This document shows, piece by piece, positions 12,990 through 23,705 of a stretch of DNA of 64,000 nt; the stretch's first letter is position 1; the number at the start of each line of letters is the position of its first letter. Origin of the DNA: Zerene cesonia (Eukaryota; Arthropoda; Insecta; Lepidoptera; Pieridae). The DNA is taken from positions 1,860,001 through 1,924,000 of the forward strand of contig NC_052118.1 of the NCBI RefSeq assembly GCF_012273895.1, written 5' to 3'. Below the pieces are notes generated by a model, which was given only the letters and a program-made list of their open reading frames with translations, was not told the DNA's origin and did not search any database. The position numbers were made by a program, and so were the translations under genes.

Positions 12990-13095
12990 TATAGCGGGCA
13001 ATTGACCTAGTGGTTCGACAGAAGGTAATCGATTGCCATCGCCCATGGACATTTGCAAAGGAACGGGTCATCTGCGAATGTGTTTCCCGCTTATA
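12990..13095 (-). repeat. Fragment of a non-LTR 3' end, antisense
   Basis: It contains GGTAATCGATTGCCATCGCC followed by CATGGACATTTGCAAAGG, which is the antisense of the GGGCGGTGGTGATCG block of the GACATAAAA family. The poly(A) side is gone. Confidence 0.4.
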
Positions 13096-13097
13096 AC

Positions 13098-13366
13098 GAA
13101 CGACCTTTCCGTCGCGGCTTCGCCGGCTTGGAATTCGGTTATATCGCGCGATATTTATACTATACATGAATGTGTCTTAAGCAATTGAACAATCTTAGAT
13201 GATTTTATGTTTGTCAATGAGGAACTTCCATACAAACTTTAATCCCCTATTTCAACCGCTTTTTCAATTTTTTTCCATTAAAACGTGAGGTACATCCTTT
13301 CCCAAGTTCAGTTCCATCTTCATACCAAATTTAATCAAAATCGGTTTGACATTAACGAACAAGGGA
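13098..13366 (-). mobile_element. Helitron-like element, group C, diverged copy
   Basis: CGTCGCGGCTTCGCCGGC, ATTCGGTTATATCGCGCGA, then two blocks (CATACAAACTTTAATCCCC; CATACCAAATTTAATCAAAA) follow the same order as 6506-6866. The right end is lost after GGTTTGACATTAACGAAC. Confidence 0.5.
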
Positions 13367-13370
13367 TAAG

Positions 13371-15789
13371 GAAAGGATTGCAGGAGAGATTAAAGGAATA
13401 AACTGGGAAAAGGAACGAGCTTCCGGCTTCTTACTAACACTACGAATCACAGAATATGCAGGCTACGATTTTACACCGCTGTCCTGAGAAGATGTGGTCC
13501 CTTCCCCAGTTTCCCCGAGCTGCTTCAATTCCTGTAGAAGCAGGCTCGGCTCCCACTGAAATATTGCTTTATATCACACGCAATACGATCCTAACCAATA
13601 TTTTACAAGAGAAATAAAGATTCAAGGATCCTATAAAATATATATAAACTAAACTTATAATAAAAATCGTGTAAGCGTATCACGTCTCTAGGAAGTACGA
13701 TGAAGAAATAAGCTCAGAAATTATGTACTCGTGGGACTCGGTATGAAGGTATGAAAATATGCTCAAACATATTTTAAAATCAATAACGTTTTCTTGGGAA
13801 AACGTATTTGAAGATCTTATACATTTACTTAACGCTATAAAATCTTTAAATAGTGAAACGAAACATAAAATATAAATAAGTTATCGAACCATCGCTTTAA
13901 TTCTTTGATACTTCTTAACCCATTTGGAAGTATTTCATAATCTTTAATAAATAAGAAATGAAAGTGAATTGGCGATTATATTTATTATATATTGGGTGTA
14001 TTATACCATTATTTTGGAACATAACTTTTTTGTTTCTAATTTAAAATCACTTATTATCAATAACATTATATTCAGGCCTTTTTATGTTTGTTAGTTGAAT
14101 CTTAACAGTGAATTTGAAACACATCTGAAAAATAAGAAAATTTTAAATTTCGATGCTATAAAACGAAAAATCAAATATTTGAAAACCGTTTCTTATTTAT
14201 ATACTTACTGTTAATTCTTATTTGTATGTAATTAGTTATTATATTTAATACATTAACTAGGTAGGTACATGAGTTACAATTTTCTCTACACTATTGGTGA
14301 AAAAATACATTTGTCATACCACGTCACGTAAGCCATTAATTAGTATTATTTACAGCACGTCCTAACTGAATTTGGAAGTTCAGGCAATATAATTTTATGT
14401 ACCACCGCGCAGCCTTCTACAAAGTCCAACTCCATGCATAATAAACTAATAAATATGTCGCCTCCGCGGTGCTTACAGTTTGTGGCTTTCATTAAAAACC
14501 CAGCGACTAACGAACGCTCTTCCCATTTTCTGACCTTTTCATAGGCTAGATGCTTTTAATATAAAAATAAAAATGCGGGTAAAACAATACAATATGCGAC
14601 CATTCATTATTCATTGGATTGTCTGCATTGGACAGGTGATATAATTACGTCTGAATTCTTAGGCAGTTTTATAGTGAATTTTCCGTGCGTATAAACTTTT
14701 ATGTCAAATGTTGGAGACTATTTTATGGAACATCTATTTTTATATCGCAGTAAATGTCGGATTACATTTTTAGTGTTGAAGAAATGAAGGTAAACTTGAA
14801 TAACTTTTCTACTAGTCATATTTTTGCGAGGTATATTGTTTGTTTGAGTGCACATATAACATGGAGTGTGATCAAATTTTACGACGCATAAAGCAAAATT
14901 TTGTTCATAACGTTAGCTACATTAATATTTTAACTCGAAATGTGCGTTATATTTTGTATGTATATTTTAAATTGTCGTATAAATTTTTATAATTTTTTCT
15001 TTATAATAAAACATGCCGTTGAAAACTGTAATAAAATTTATTTTAAATTTGCGCTATTTTGCATACTTCATAAATAATAAATAAATATACTTGAAAAGTA
15101 GCCCTACCGTCTTTTAACACGGTGAGATGACTAAAAACAAGGAACATATATTTAAAAAAAAAGTAATCTAAAAACTCTTGTCATAAAATAAATAAAGATT
15201 AAATACGTGTCATTAAATTATCTTCTACATTCAATAGAAAAATACTGTAATTAAAAGGACACAGTCTTTTCTTACTTTGAGCGTTAAATTTCAAAGCTCT
15301 AATTAATTCGATTATCGTTAATTAGAAATAAATTATCGGTTTTTTCCTGTTAAAGCTATAATTGTTCTTTTAAACTAATGACAAATAAATAATTTCGTTG
15401 CTGAATGGCACTCCACTATATAATTTCACGTATTAAGTCTTTAAACGCTTAATTTTAATCGAAATTATTTAAAATTAGGCACAATCGATTCATTTTATAT
15501 TTATAGTGGTGGTAATTATTGATTTGTTAAATTATTCAGACTATATGTTTTTGATTTAATTGGTCAATTTGAAATCTTTGCCTATATATTGACACATGAC
15601 ACGTGATACACCTGCGGTTCTAATCTATAACAAGACCATATTAAATGACGTCAATGACAGAGTACTTTTCGTCCTCGGTAAGAAAAACTGTATATATGAT
15701 TAACACAAGACGAGCGAAATATTTAGATTGTGAAAGACTTTAATATCCCTAAATTGGCTTCATATCAAACAATACTACATTAACTAAAT
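13371..15789. other. Intronic stretch without recognised features
   Basis: This is very AT-rich, particularly 13900-15560. No gene, RNA or known repeat was recognised. It ends just before the fossil reverse transcriptase. Confidence 0.45.
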
Positions 15790-15803
15790 AAGATGATAAA
15801 AAA

Positions 15804-16400
15804 GTATTATTAGATTTGTTCAAAGCATTTGGCTCAGTTTCAATCCCAATATTTTAAAACATTGGAATGAGATGTATCCATAAATAAATTGAAAGATACT
15901 CTACTAAATCGTACACTAATATGATAAACAATTATAATAGGAAAGGGACTCCGATACGTTTCGTTGTCCCAAATGTTTAATGCGAGCAACCTTGTACTTA
16001 GCATAGATATATTAAGGGCATGTCAGATAGCTTTGAAACATGGCGTAATAGTAACTTTTTCGGATGACGTAGTCCTACTTTTCTGCGGTAACACGTGGGA
16101 GATGGCAATATTTCAAGCCCAGACTGGATATATCTAACACCGTTTGTAAGTGGTTATAAGATTTCATGCTCACACTACCACAGATAAGGTAAATTTTATC
16201 CTTTCATATCTGAAACAGTTATATAGGAACGCAGTCTTATTAAATCCCACTGTTTATTTTACTGATAAACTTCATTAATTCATTAGACTTTGGTAACTCT
16301 TCAAGTTCTTGTCAAATACTGGAGTATTTGACTCAGGAATTTACATTGGAATGTATAAAAACAATAAAGCATTGGGTATTGAAAAACATTGATTTGTTCT
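15804..16400 (+). pseudogene. Fossil LINE reverse transcriptase
   Basis: Two polymerase blocks survive in order. At 15804-15857 the frame reads VLLDLFKAFGSVSIPIF before a stop; it corresponds to the finger motif (LDLxKAFD) of LINE reverse transcriptases, with the final Asp now Gly. At 15982-16137 another stretch reads SIDILRACQIALKHGVIV, then TFSDDVVLLFCGNTWEMA, up to a TAA at 16135. This is the catalytic YADD-type motif (the first two residues are F-S) and the following thumb-side segment with the conserved TW. Between and after them are frameshifts and stops. Weak similarity seems to continue to about 16400. It resembles CR1/Jockey-type LINEs. It is certainly non-functional. Confidence 0.72.
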
Positions 16401-16430
16401 TAGGGAGAATATTATGCAAACTTATTGGTA

Positions 16431-16625
16431 TATAACTGCGTCTCGCGGTTTCCCTTTATAAATGAGTTTTTCCTTTAAATCCCAATGTTCCCTTGGTAAA
16501 ATCGGAATAAAAGTAACATAAGTCACTTCTTATTATAACAGGTGCCAGTGAAAGCCTTATCATAATCGGTCCAGCCCTTCCAGATATTATCTGGAACGAA
16601 GAGACAGAAAGACAATAGAAAAAAT
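16431..16625 (-). repeat. Decayed Helitron-like fragment
   Basis: AACTGCGTCTCGCGGTTTCC at the left, ATCGGAATAAAAGTAACATA in the middle and ATAATCGGTCCAGCCCTTCC at the right follow the order of group A read in reverse, with many substitutions. The distal TCCTACTAAT end is gone. Confidence 0.4.
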
Positions 16626-17162
16626 GTTTTATTTTTACATGTACCGTGTATGTATCGAGTTAAAAGCAGTAAAGTATTACAAGCAGATACTTTGAATTTT
16701 GTTTATCGTTTAAATTTAAATGTGAAGTTATGCAAATAATAATGCGGATATAATTAGTAAGCTTTGAGCGGTGAGTTCCTGGCAATTTGCGTTACAGACT
16801 ACTGCCTATCGCAGACACTGGGGATCTCTTCATTTTTTTAATTGTACTTTTTTGTATGTGCGGTTGAAAGTTTTGAAGAATATAAATGAAAGTTAACATT
16901 TATTTATCAACCTGTTTGTTTCACATAATCTCCGTATCATATGGGAATTTCAATGCAGACATAATATTATATCTGATATTATAAAAGGAATGAATTCAGG
17001 ATTTTTTAAAAATCTTTTAGGACGATAAGATAGATAAATGAAATTATTGTGTTGTTCACAAGTGTAAAAACTTTGAATTAAATCTGTACTTTTAAAGTGG
17101 ATCATAATCCAGTATGGAGGAGTCAGTTACATACAAACCTAGTGTAGTAATAAAAAAAAAAA

Positions 17163-17290
17163 TGAAATAACAAAGGTTGCCTGGAAGAGATTGTACTTCA
17201 GCCGCCTTAGTCCATATGTGCTGGCATGGTCTTTTTTATAATGACAATTTGTTTTTCATTTGTTGATATGTATTATAAAGAATAAATAAA
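17163..17290. repeat. Retroelement end fragment (GGAAGAGAT type)
   Basis: GGTTGCCTGGAAGAGATTG and CAGCCGCCTTAGTCC match the same short element end as 2769-2835 in motif order. It is followed by AT-rich tail sequence. Confidence 0.4.
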
Positions 17291-17519
17291 TAAACAATAA
17301 AAATTGTTTGTTTGATTAAAAAAATATTGCATAATATAGACATAGATGCTGCTTTGAAACCCACACTAGGTTTCCCTGTGTTTTGAGGCTCAATCTCAGC
17401 TTATAAAAACATGTTAATAAAGCATAGGTCGATTTTTAAAAATAGACTTTCTGTTGCCTTAAAGAGACTTACTTGCGCGTTCCTAAGAAAATCAACACTT
17501 TTTAAAGTGATTTATTGTA

Positions 17520-17758
17520 AAATTTAATTTTTAGTTTTATAGCATTGAAATGTTTATAAATGAGAAATTTTGAAAGAATAGAAAAAATTTGCTCACGAGG
17601 CAGGATTCGAACCTGCGTATCTTGCCTAACCGTAGCAACGCCTAGCCTCTCGGCCACCCGTGATCCCGCCACAGGATAGGCGTTGCTACGGTTAGGCAAG
17701 ATGCGCAGGTTCGTATCCTGCCTCGTGATCAAATTTTTTCTATTCTTTCAAAATTTCT
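17520..17758. repeat. tRNA-carrying repeat as an inverted pair
   Basis: A minus-strand unit (17663 back to 17520) holds a 71-nt tRNA-like sequence at 17593-17663. The acceptor stem pairs 7 of 7 (one G-T), the T-arm is GCAGG-TTCGAAT-CCTGC, the anticodon stem is TTGCT/GGCAA with loop ACGGTTA, and both A and B promoter boxes are present. Right after it comes a TTTTTT run, then an AT-rich tail with AGCATTGAAAT. A second, partial copy on the plus strand (17678-17758) makes an inverted repeat: arms 17563-17643 and 17678-17758 match at 78 of 81 positions. The anticodon would be GGT, and position 33 is C rather than the usual T, so a working tRNA is doubtful. Confidence 0.7.
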
Positions 17759-17859
17759 GATTTATTGTATACAATACTCTCTTACCGTAAAATAATAACT
17801 CGAAGTAGCTTAGCTGTTAAAAAATTAAAAATAAAATATTGCATGTGATAAACATCCTA

Positions 17860-18059
17860 TCCTACTAATATTAAAAATGCGAAAGTTTGTAAGGATGTGT
17901 GTGTGTTTGTTGCTCTTTCACGCAAAACCTACTGAACCGATTGCAATGAAATGTGGTACGTAGAAAGCTGGATAACTGGAATAACATATAGGTAACTTTT
18001 TATCCCGATATACCTACGGGATACGGACATACGCGGGTGAAACCGCGAGGCGCAGCTAG
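17860..18059 (+). mobile_element. Non-autonomous Helitron, group A, copy 3
   Basis: It starts TCCTACTAATATTAAAAATG after A17859 and ends CGCAGCTAG before T18060. It has an internal (GT)n block and the same subterminal hairpin as copy 2. At its right edge a perfect 11-bp hairpin (18058-18085, arm AGTCTACAATA) overlaps the end. About 200 bp, non-coding. Confidence 0.78.
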
Positions 18060-18374
18060 TCTACAATAAATTTATATTGTAGACTAGCTCAGCCTATAAT
18101 TTGGCTAAAAGTTTTGTCTTCAAGTTTTTTTATACTCCGGGCAAAGATCCTTTTCGCTGACCTTTGTAATTCTGACTCACTGGCTCCAGAAGTAACGTGC
18201 AGGTGCTTCACAGATGAATGCTCGTACGCCTATCTATCGAGTCAGGTCGAGTGCTTCAGGTGAAATTTTCAATCCGGAATTTTCTGGAAGCCGCTCTATT
18301 GGTTTATTAGGTGGATTAGTTGTGAGTCGTTTGTTGGATGATTTCATTTTAATTTTTTTCTATATTAATTATAA

Positions 18375-18577
18375 CACGCTCGTCGCGTCTTCGCCTGGAT
18401 AACAAGATTCCTATTTTATCTCAAAGGAGCATTTAATCGGGATAAAATGTATCCTATCACCCAAGTCAGCTCAAGCCCTGTTTGTATACTAAATTTCATC
18501 AAGATCCGATCAGTAGTTTTAGCGTGATGACGGACAAACATCCAAATAAAGAAACTTTCACATTTATAATATTATTT
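18375..18577 (-). mobile_element. Helitron-like fragment, group B
   Basis: This is the second copy of the 760-947 type: CACGCTCGTCGCGTCTTCGC at the left, ATTTAATCGGGATAAAATGT, TATACTAAATTTCATCAAGA, and AACTTTCACATTTATAATAT at the right. Order and spacing agree between the two. Confidence 0.55.
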
Positions 18578-18902
18578 TTGTTATAATCTCATCTTGTTTC
18601 AATTGGTTTCCTTCTATAATTTTTTTATGTTTGAAGCTATCTGCCCTAGTCTAATTGAATAATAAAGTTCGCAAGCTCTCAATGCTGTCAGTTCTAATTG
18701 TCATTGTCAACTGACACTCAAAAGACTACTTAAACGTAGATCGACTGTCCTTAGTAGGATCGGGAATTGCCATTTAAGAAAAAAAAAGAAGGAGACTACA
18801 GTTTAATAGGTTATTATAGGAATGTAAAATACCAATATTATGAAGTGAATTATTTAAATCAGTATGACCAATTGACCGATTACTCGTTGATTATATATTA
18901 TA

Positions 18903-19090
18903 CTAGCTGTCCACGCGAACTTCGCAACGCCATAGAATATTGTTTCGACATATTTTCCTTATCATTCTCACCTTTTAAACCTTCTATAGACCTCCACGGA
19001 CATATTAAGATCAAAATAAGATAAATCCCTTCAGCCGTTCTCGAGTTTTAGCGAGACTAACGAACAGCAATTGATTTTTATATATCACAT
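18903..19090. repeat. Dispersed repeat, group D (CTAGCTGTCC...)
   Basis: It begins CTAGCTGTCCACGCGAACTT and contains CAGCCGTTCTCGAGTTTTAG and CGAGACTAACGAACAGCAAT before an AT-rich end. This is a familiar lepidopteran repeat core. Its class (Helitron or RTE-like) is not settled from sequence alone. Confidence 0.5.
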
Positions 19091-20624
19091 ACCCTTACAA
19101 ATGGGTATAGAAATGCCCATCATTATTTTACTTAAAAAGTTAAAAAGTTTGATCAGTCTTTTTCTCAATTTATACACTTATTTTAACGTAATAAATATTA
19201 AACGTCTGTGTGTTTTATAATAATAACTAAGACTTTAATTGATATTTTAATCTATGGAGCGAAGTTCATTATGAATCAATTAAAAAAATAAGTCGTTGTT
19301 TATAGGATGAACCAACCCACAGTGTTAAAGTATAACAAAAATCGATTCAAAAGACATCAGAAGTATTTATTAACAATTTCATTACAATATTACACAGAAC
19401 ATAACGTACAAATACGCTAACTCGTTTGAAGTGCCCATTCTCATATTTACATCAACATAATACACCCTATAACCGTTAGAGGGATTTCACTGTTATACTC
19501 TATATGCGTAATAGGCTCTCTGATAGGTTCGTTCCTCGATTTTTACATAAAGCAATTGCTTTGTCTTGTAATGCTCCGTTAATTTATTGGTTTCTTTGTG
19601 GTTGTCTAATTTTGTTATACAATTTGTTAGAAGAGTTTATAGAGATTTAATAGCAATGTCTATTCAAATAATTGCGTTGGTAGATATGAAGATAATAGGA
19701 CAATTCTTTTTTAGAATACTTGTTTATTCCTAGGTAAGTAGTATTCTGTCTTACTAAAAAGAAGTAAAATTTGTTTTAAAAATAATCCTGTATCAAAACT
19801 ATTAATAAACTGTGTAACTTCTAAATATTATTAATTATTTATTAACATTTTATAACAATATATTCTTCTCTGTTCATTTGAAACTATTACACACAAAGCT
19901 ACATTTAACCATGAAAATTTAGGTTATATGCTAGTAAATATCTGATTAAAATAACTAGAATTTAGTCTACATTTTTTATTGCAACTCACATTATATTTCT
20001 AGATGAAAATGTTCGTATATTTTAAGAACACAATCATTTATGAAGATATAAAATTCAATTTTCATAAAAATTGCACGGTTTCCGAAAAGTTTAAATAACG
20101 TGACTCGCATTAATTTGATGAATGTAAATTAATTAAGCCTATTTCCCTACACATGTTGATAGCGTAGTCGAAATTAGCACTTCAGTCGATAGCGACTCAA
20201 ATGCGTTACTAACATGCAATTTTACGGCCTGCCACGAGTGGAAACATTTTAACCTGCTGCTCATAAATACAGATAAATTAGTATTCACTTTGGAGTCTCC
20301 ACTGGGAATTGGATGGCGCTTCACAGCGAACGGTCATGGTACAATGAAAAATGGCGATGCAGGGGCTTGATAGTGATGTCTAATTGCTTTTTGTGAAATA
20401 ACAGTCAAAGCATAGGAAAGTAAAAGGCACTTAAAAGAATAAGTTTCTTGACTTTTTAACCCAAGACGAAAGAGGGGTGTTATAAATTCATCGTCGATAT
20501 CTTTACGTGTGCTTGTGGCATCTTAACTCTCTTACTGATTTGGATATGGTTTCATTCACTTGAAAGCCTGGGAGCCAGTTTTCTTGTTGTGGTTCTTAGC
20601 TTTGTTAGATGAAATAAAACAGAA

Positions 20625-20812
20625 AGCCCATATCCTTTTCCTTCCCCTTCCCAGTCCTTTCCTTTATTCCTCTCGCCAATCCTTTCTTAATCCCTTCCCA
20701 ATTTAAAGTCGGCAATCCATTTGCCGCATCTACAAATGTTCATGGGCGGTCGTAGCGCTTACCATCAGGCGTCCCACCAGCTCCATTGCCGATTGTGACA
20801 TAAAAAAAAATG
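20625..20812 (+). mobile_element. Non-LTR element 3' end (GACATAAAA family)
   Basis: A pyrimidine-rich run (CCTTTTCCTTCCCCTTCCCAG, then GCCAATCCTTTC), AAAGTCGGCAATCCATTTGC, TGTTCATGGGCGG, CATCAGGCGTCCCACCAGCT and finally GATTGTGACATAAAAAAAA. The 5' block is missing. Confidence 0.65.
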
Positions 20813-22559
20813 AAAATCGGTCAAAGATGGCGGTAAATATAAAATGACAGATTAAATAGTTTCACATTTATGAAAATAGTTATAATACGTATCAAATTAA
20901 TGGGAAGGGATACACTATTGTAATTTCAAATTATGATAGGGGATGTTAAAATTGATTCCCACTTTGTCAGGGTTAACAATAAAACAGTATTCTTGATAAA
21001 TTAAAAATGATACAGGTACTTTTATATTCCCATTATTTTTATACGAAACTCAACTGGTCAACGCAATGTAGTGTAAAAAAATTGTAATATAATTTCATCG
21101 TCAGTTAAAATAATAAGTATAATAATTATTGATTACGACATAGAAACAACAAATGGGATCTTTAATAATAAGACACATTTAGGTATATCGTACTTCCCCA
21201 AATTAGAGAAGGTCATGTGATTTATCGTCGTTTTCCTTGAATGTAATATTCAATCATAAATACAAAACTTCCTTAACATCTATATCGAAAACGAAATCAT
21301 AAGATTGGGGCTTTGCATGCAGACCACGCCGCTACTGTAGTGAAAAGGAAATAGTGTGAGGTAACCAAACGTTTGATGTTATTAAGATTTTGAAACTAAA
21401 GACTATTAAAAGCGATTTATTCATCATTTTTTATTTTAAAGGCTATCAGTTTATACATCTACACACATGCACATGGTGTACAGTCTGTATATTAATATTT
21501 ATATGTTGGTAACCGATAGGTTTGAGGGTCGACCACGGATTCATTCATGAATGGCACAAAATACTAATATTTTTAAATTAATTGCTGATTTTAGAATTTG
21601 AATTTGATCTGCAATAGTAAGATAATATGATTGGTGCCTAGTTTATAAACTATAATTAACAATGAAATTATTATTCATGGAAAATGTATGTTTTTATGTT
21701 GAACAAATAGAATATGTGGTTTTAAAAATGACAATTATTTGGTATATAAAATAATAGTGATTAAATAGAATAATTATAAATATTTTCACGTTAAGCAGAA
21801 GCAATTGTTACAAATAGATTCATATTCAGATACTAAATGCAGAAAGTGGTCCATTGCTTATCTGTTATAAGTCGGGAAACCCCGAGGGAATCAAGCAGGG
21901 TATCAAGTGGACAACATTAACTCCTTTTCATATCAGAGAATATACACAGGACAAAGCATTAGATTTTACTAGACATTTTCACCTGTTCTCACAATCAGTT
22001 GTTTATTTCTGTTATTTTTTTTATATATTTATAAAATTTAAATCGGCATTGTTATTCAACATAGTTGTATTTATAATATACGCTTTTAATAATATTAACT
22101 AATGAATAGATTACAAAATCATTGTCCTGCTGTAATTGTTAGTTTATCTAAAACACAAAAAAGACACATATGATTAAAAATGTTAAAATACCCCTCATAA
22201 AACTCTGAAAGTTGAAGCTGTTGAAAATCACTACACAAACTGCCAAAGTTTATTAATCGGTTATACCAAATTTTAGTAGCAACTTCGGTGTTTTGCATAC
22301 AATCTATTAAACAATGTTCCTGGAGTCACCCTAATATGGCCGCTTTTTACGACCAAGTAATTACTAAACGATATCACGCCATGCTCGCCCGATGAATGCA
22401 AGAAACTTAATCTATTTGCCTACGCTGTTAGCTTTTGATTAGATCGAAAACCGAGTATTTGTACGGATAATTTTATTGGATACTCGATATAATCGATTGT
22501 CCAAACAGATATATGTTAATAGCGCAATTATACGTAAGTGTAGATATTTTCACTACGTT

Positions 22560-22790
22560 TTTTTTATCTTTTTTTTATGTCATAGTCGGCAATGGAGCTG
22601 ATGGGTCGCCTGATGGTAAGCGCTACCACCTCCCATGAATATTTGGACAAGCGTAAGTTAATAGCAGCTCTTTTCCTCTACAAATAGATTGCCGACTTTA
22701 AATTGGGAAGGGATTAAGAAAGGATTGATGAGAGGAATAAAGAAAATGACTGGGAAGGGTAAGTAAAAGGATATTCACCTCCGAAATTTA
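22560..22790 (-). mobile_element. Non-LTR element 3' end, antisense
   Basis: The minus-strand end gives GACATAAAAAAAAGA. The GCAATGGAGCTGATGGGTCG and GGTAAGCGCTACCACCTCCC blocks are the antisense of the family's 3' part. It lies 90 bp from a plus-strand copy, so the two face away from a common middle. Confidence 0.65.
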
Positions 22791-22889
22791 TTTAGATAAG
22801 TTGTAGTAAATTTAGTTGTCAATTTGAATTACCTTATTAAACTTTCAACTCCCACCTTCAAAGAAGGAGATGATTAAGGTAGGAAAGTT

Positions 22890-23185
22890 GAACGTGGAAG
22901 TCAAACGTGCTTCGGCACGAATTGGGCCAGCTCGCACCGGGGAAGTAACCACATCCCCATGGTGTATTGGTTTGAAAAAGTAGCATGTGAATGCCGCTAT
23001 TTCTCATGCAGTGGCCACCCGAGGTACACAGGCATCGTGTGCTTTTCCTTACCCTTCCTTTTACCTCTCCTTTTCTTCATACCCCAAATCAATCATTTCC
23101 TTATCCCCCATCTTTTAAATCCACCATTCTAAATTCATGGACGGAGGAAACACTTACCATTAGGCAATCCACTAGCTAATTCACT
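22890..23185 (+). mobile_element. GACATAAAA-family copy, poly(A) side decayed
   Basis: It opens GGAAGTCAAACGTGCTTCGG followed by CACGAATTGGGCCAGCTCGC, the family's 5' block. The pyrimidine tract and a degraded CATTAGGCAATCCACTAGCT follow. The GACATAAAA end is not kept. Confidence 0.6.
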
Positions 23186-23376
23186 TATTATAATATCATG
23201 ATGATAAATAGAAAGAAATACATGTCTATAAAGAAATACCTAATCAAGCTCTACGTACATCTTTATCTCATTATAAGTTTATATATTTTGACGTAACTCA
23301 TAATAAGTTAAATATAGGTCTATAACGAAATAATGTTCTATAATAAGGACTATTCAAGAAATTCGTGAAATCGTTT

Positions 23377-23705
23377 AGTGTGGGAGTCGAGCATGCTTCG
23401 GCACGAATTGGGCCAGCTCGCACCGGGGAAGTACCACACCCCCACAGAAAACCGGCGTGAAATAGTGGCATGCCACTGTGTTTCGTACGGTGAGTGGGGG
23501 AGCCGGAGGCCCGTTTCCTTTTCCTCACCCGTCCTAGTCCATTCCTTCTTTCCAGTCGTTAATCCTTTCCTTTTCCCTTACCCCATAAAAGCGGGCAGCG
23601 CATTCACAGAGGTACTTACACCTTTGCGCATGTTTATGGGCGGTGGTGATCGTTTTACATCAGGCGAACCACCAGCTCAGCTGCCCGCTATGACATAAAT
23701 AAAAA
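23377..23705 (+). mobile_element. Full-length-looking copy of the GACATAAAA family
   Basis: This is the best copy in the window, about 325 bp. Order: TGTGGGAGTCGAGCATGCTT, CACGAATTGGGCCAGCTCGC, a CAGAAAACCGGCGTGAAATAG block, a short palindromic GTGGCATGCCAC, the pyrimidine tract, AAAGCGGGCAGCGCATTC, TTTATGGGCGGTGGTGATCG, and CCCGCTATGACATAAATAAA. The first 80 bases form an open frame ending at the TAG, which could be the last codons of a LINE polyprotein. Clade not assigned. It can serve as reference for the other copies. Confidence 0.7.

Noticed and set aside
23378..23698. 106-codon plus frame
   Set aside because: It lies wholly inside a retroelement 3' end and includes its non-coding pyrimidine tract, so it is not a host gene.
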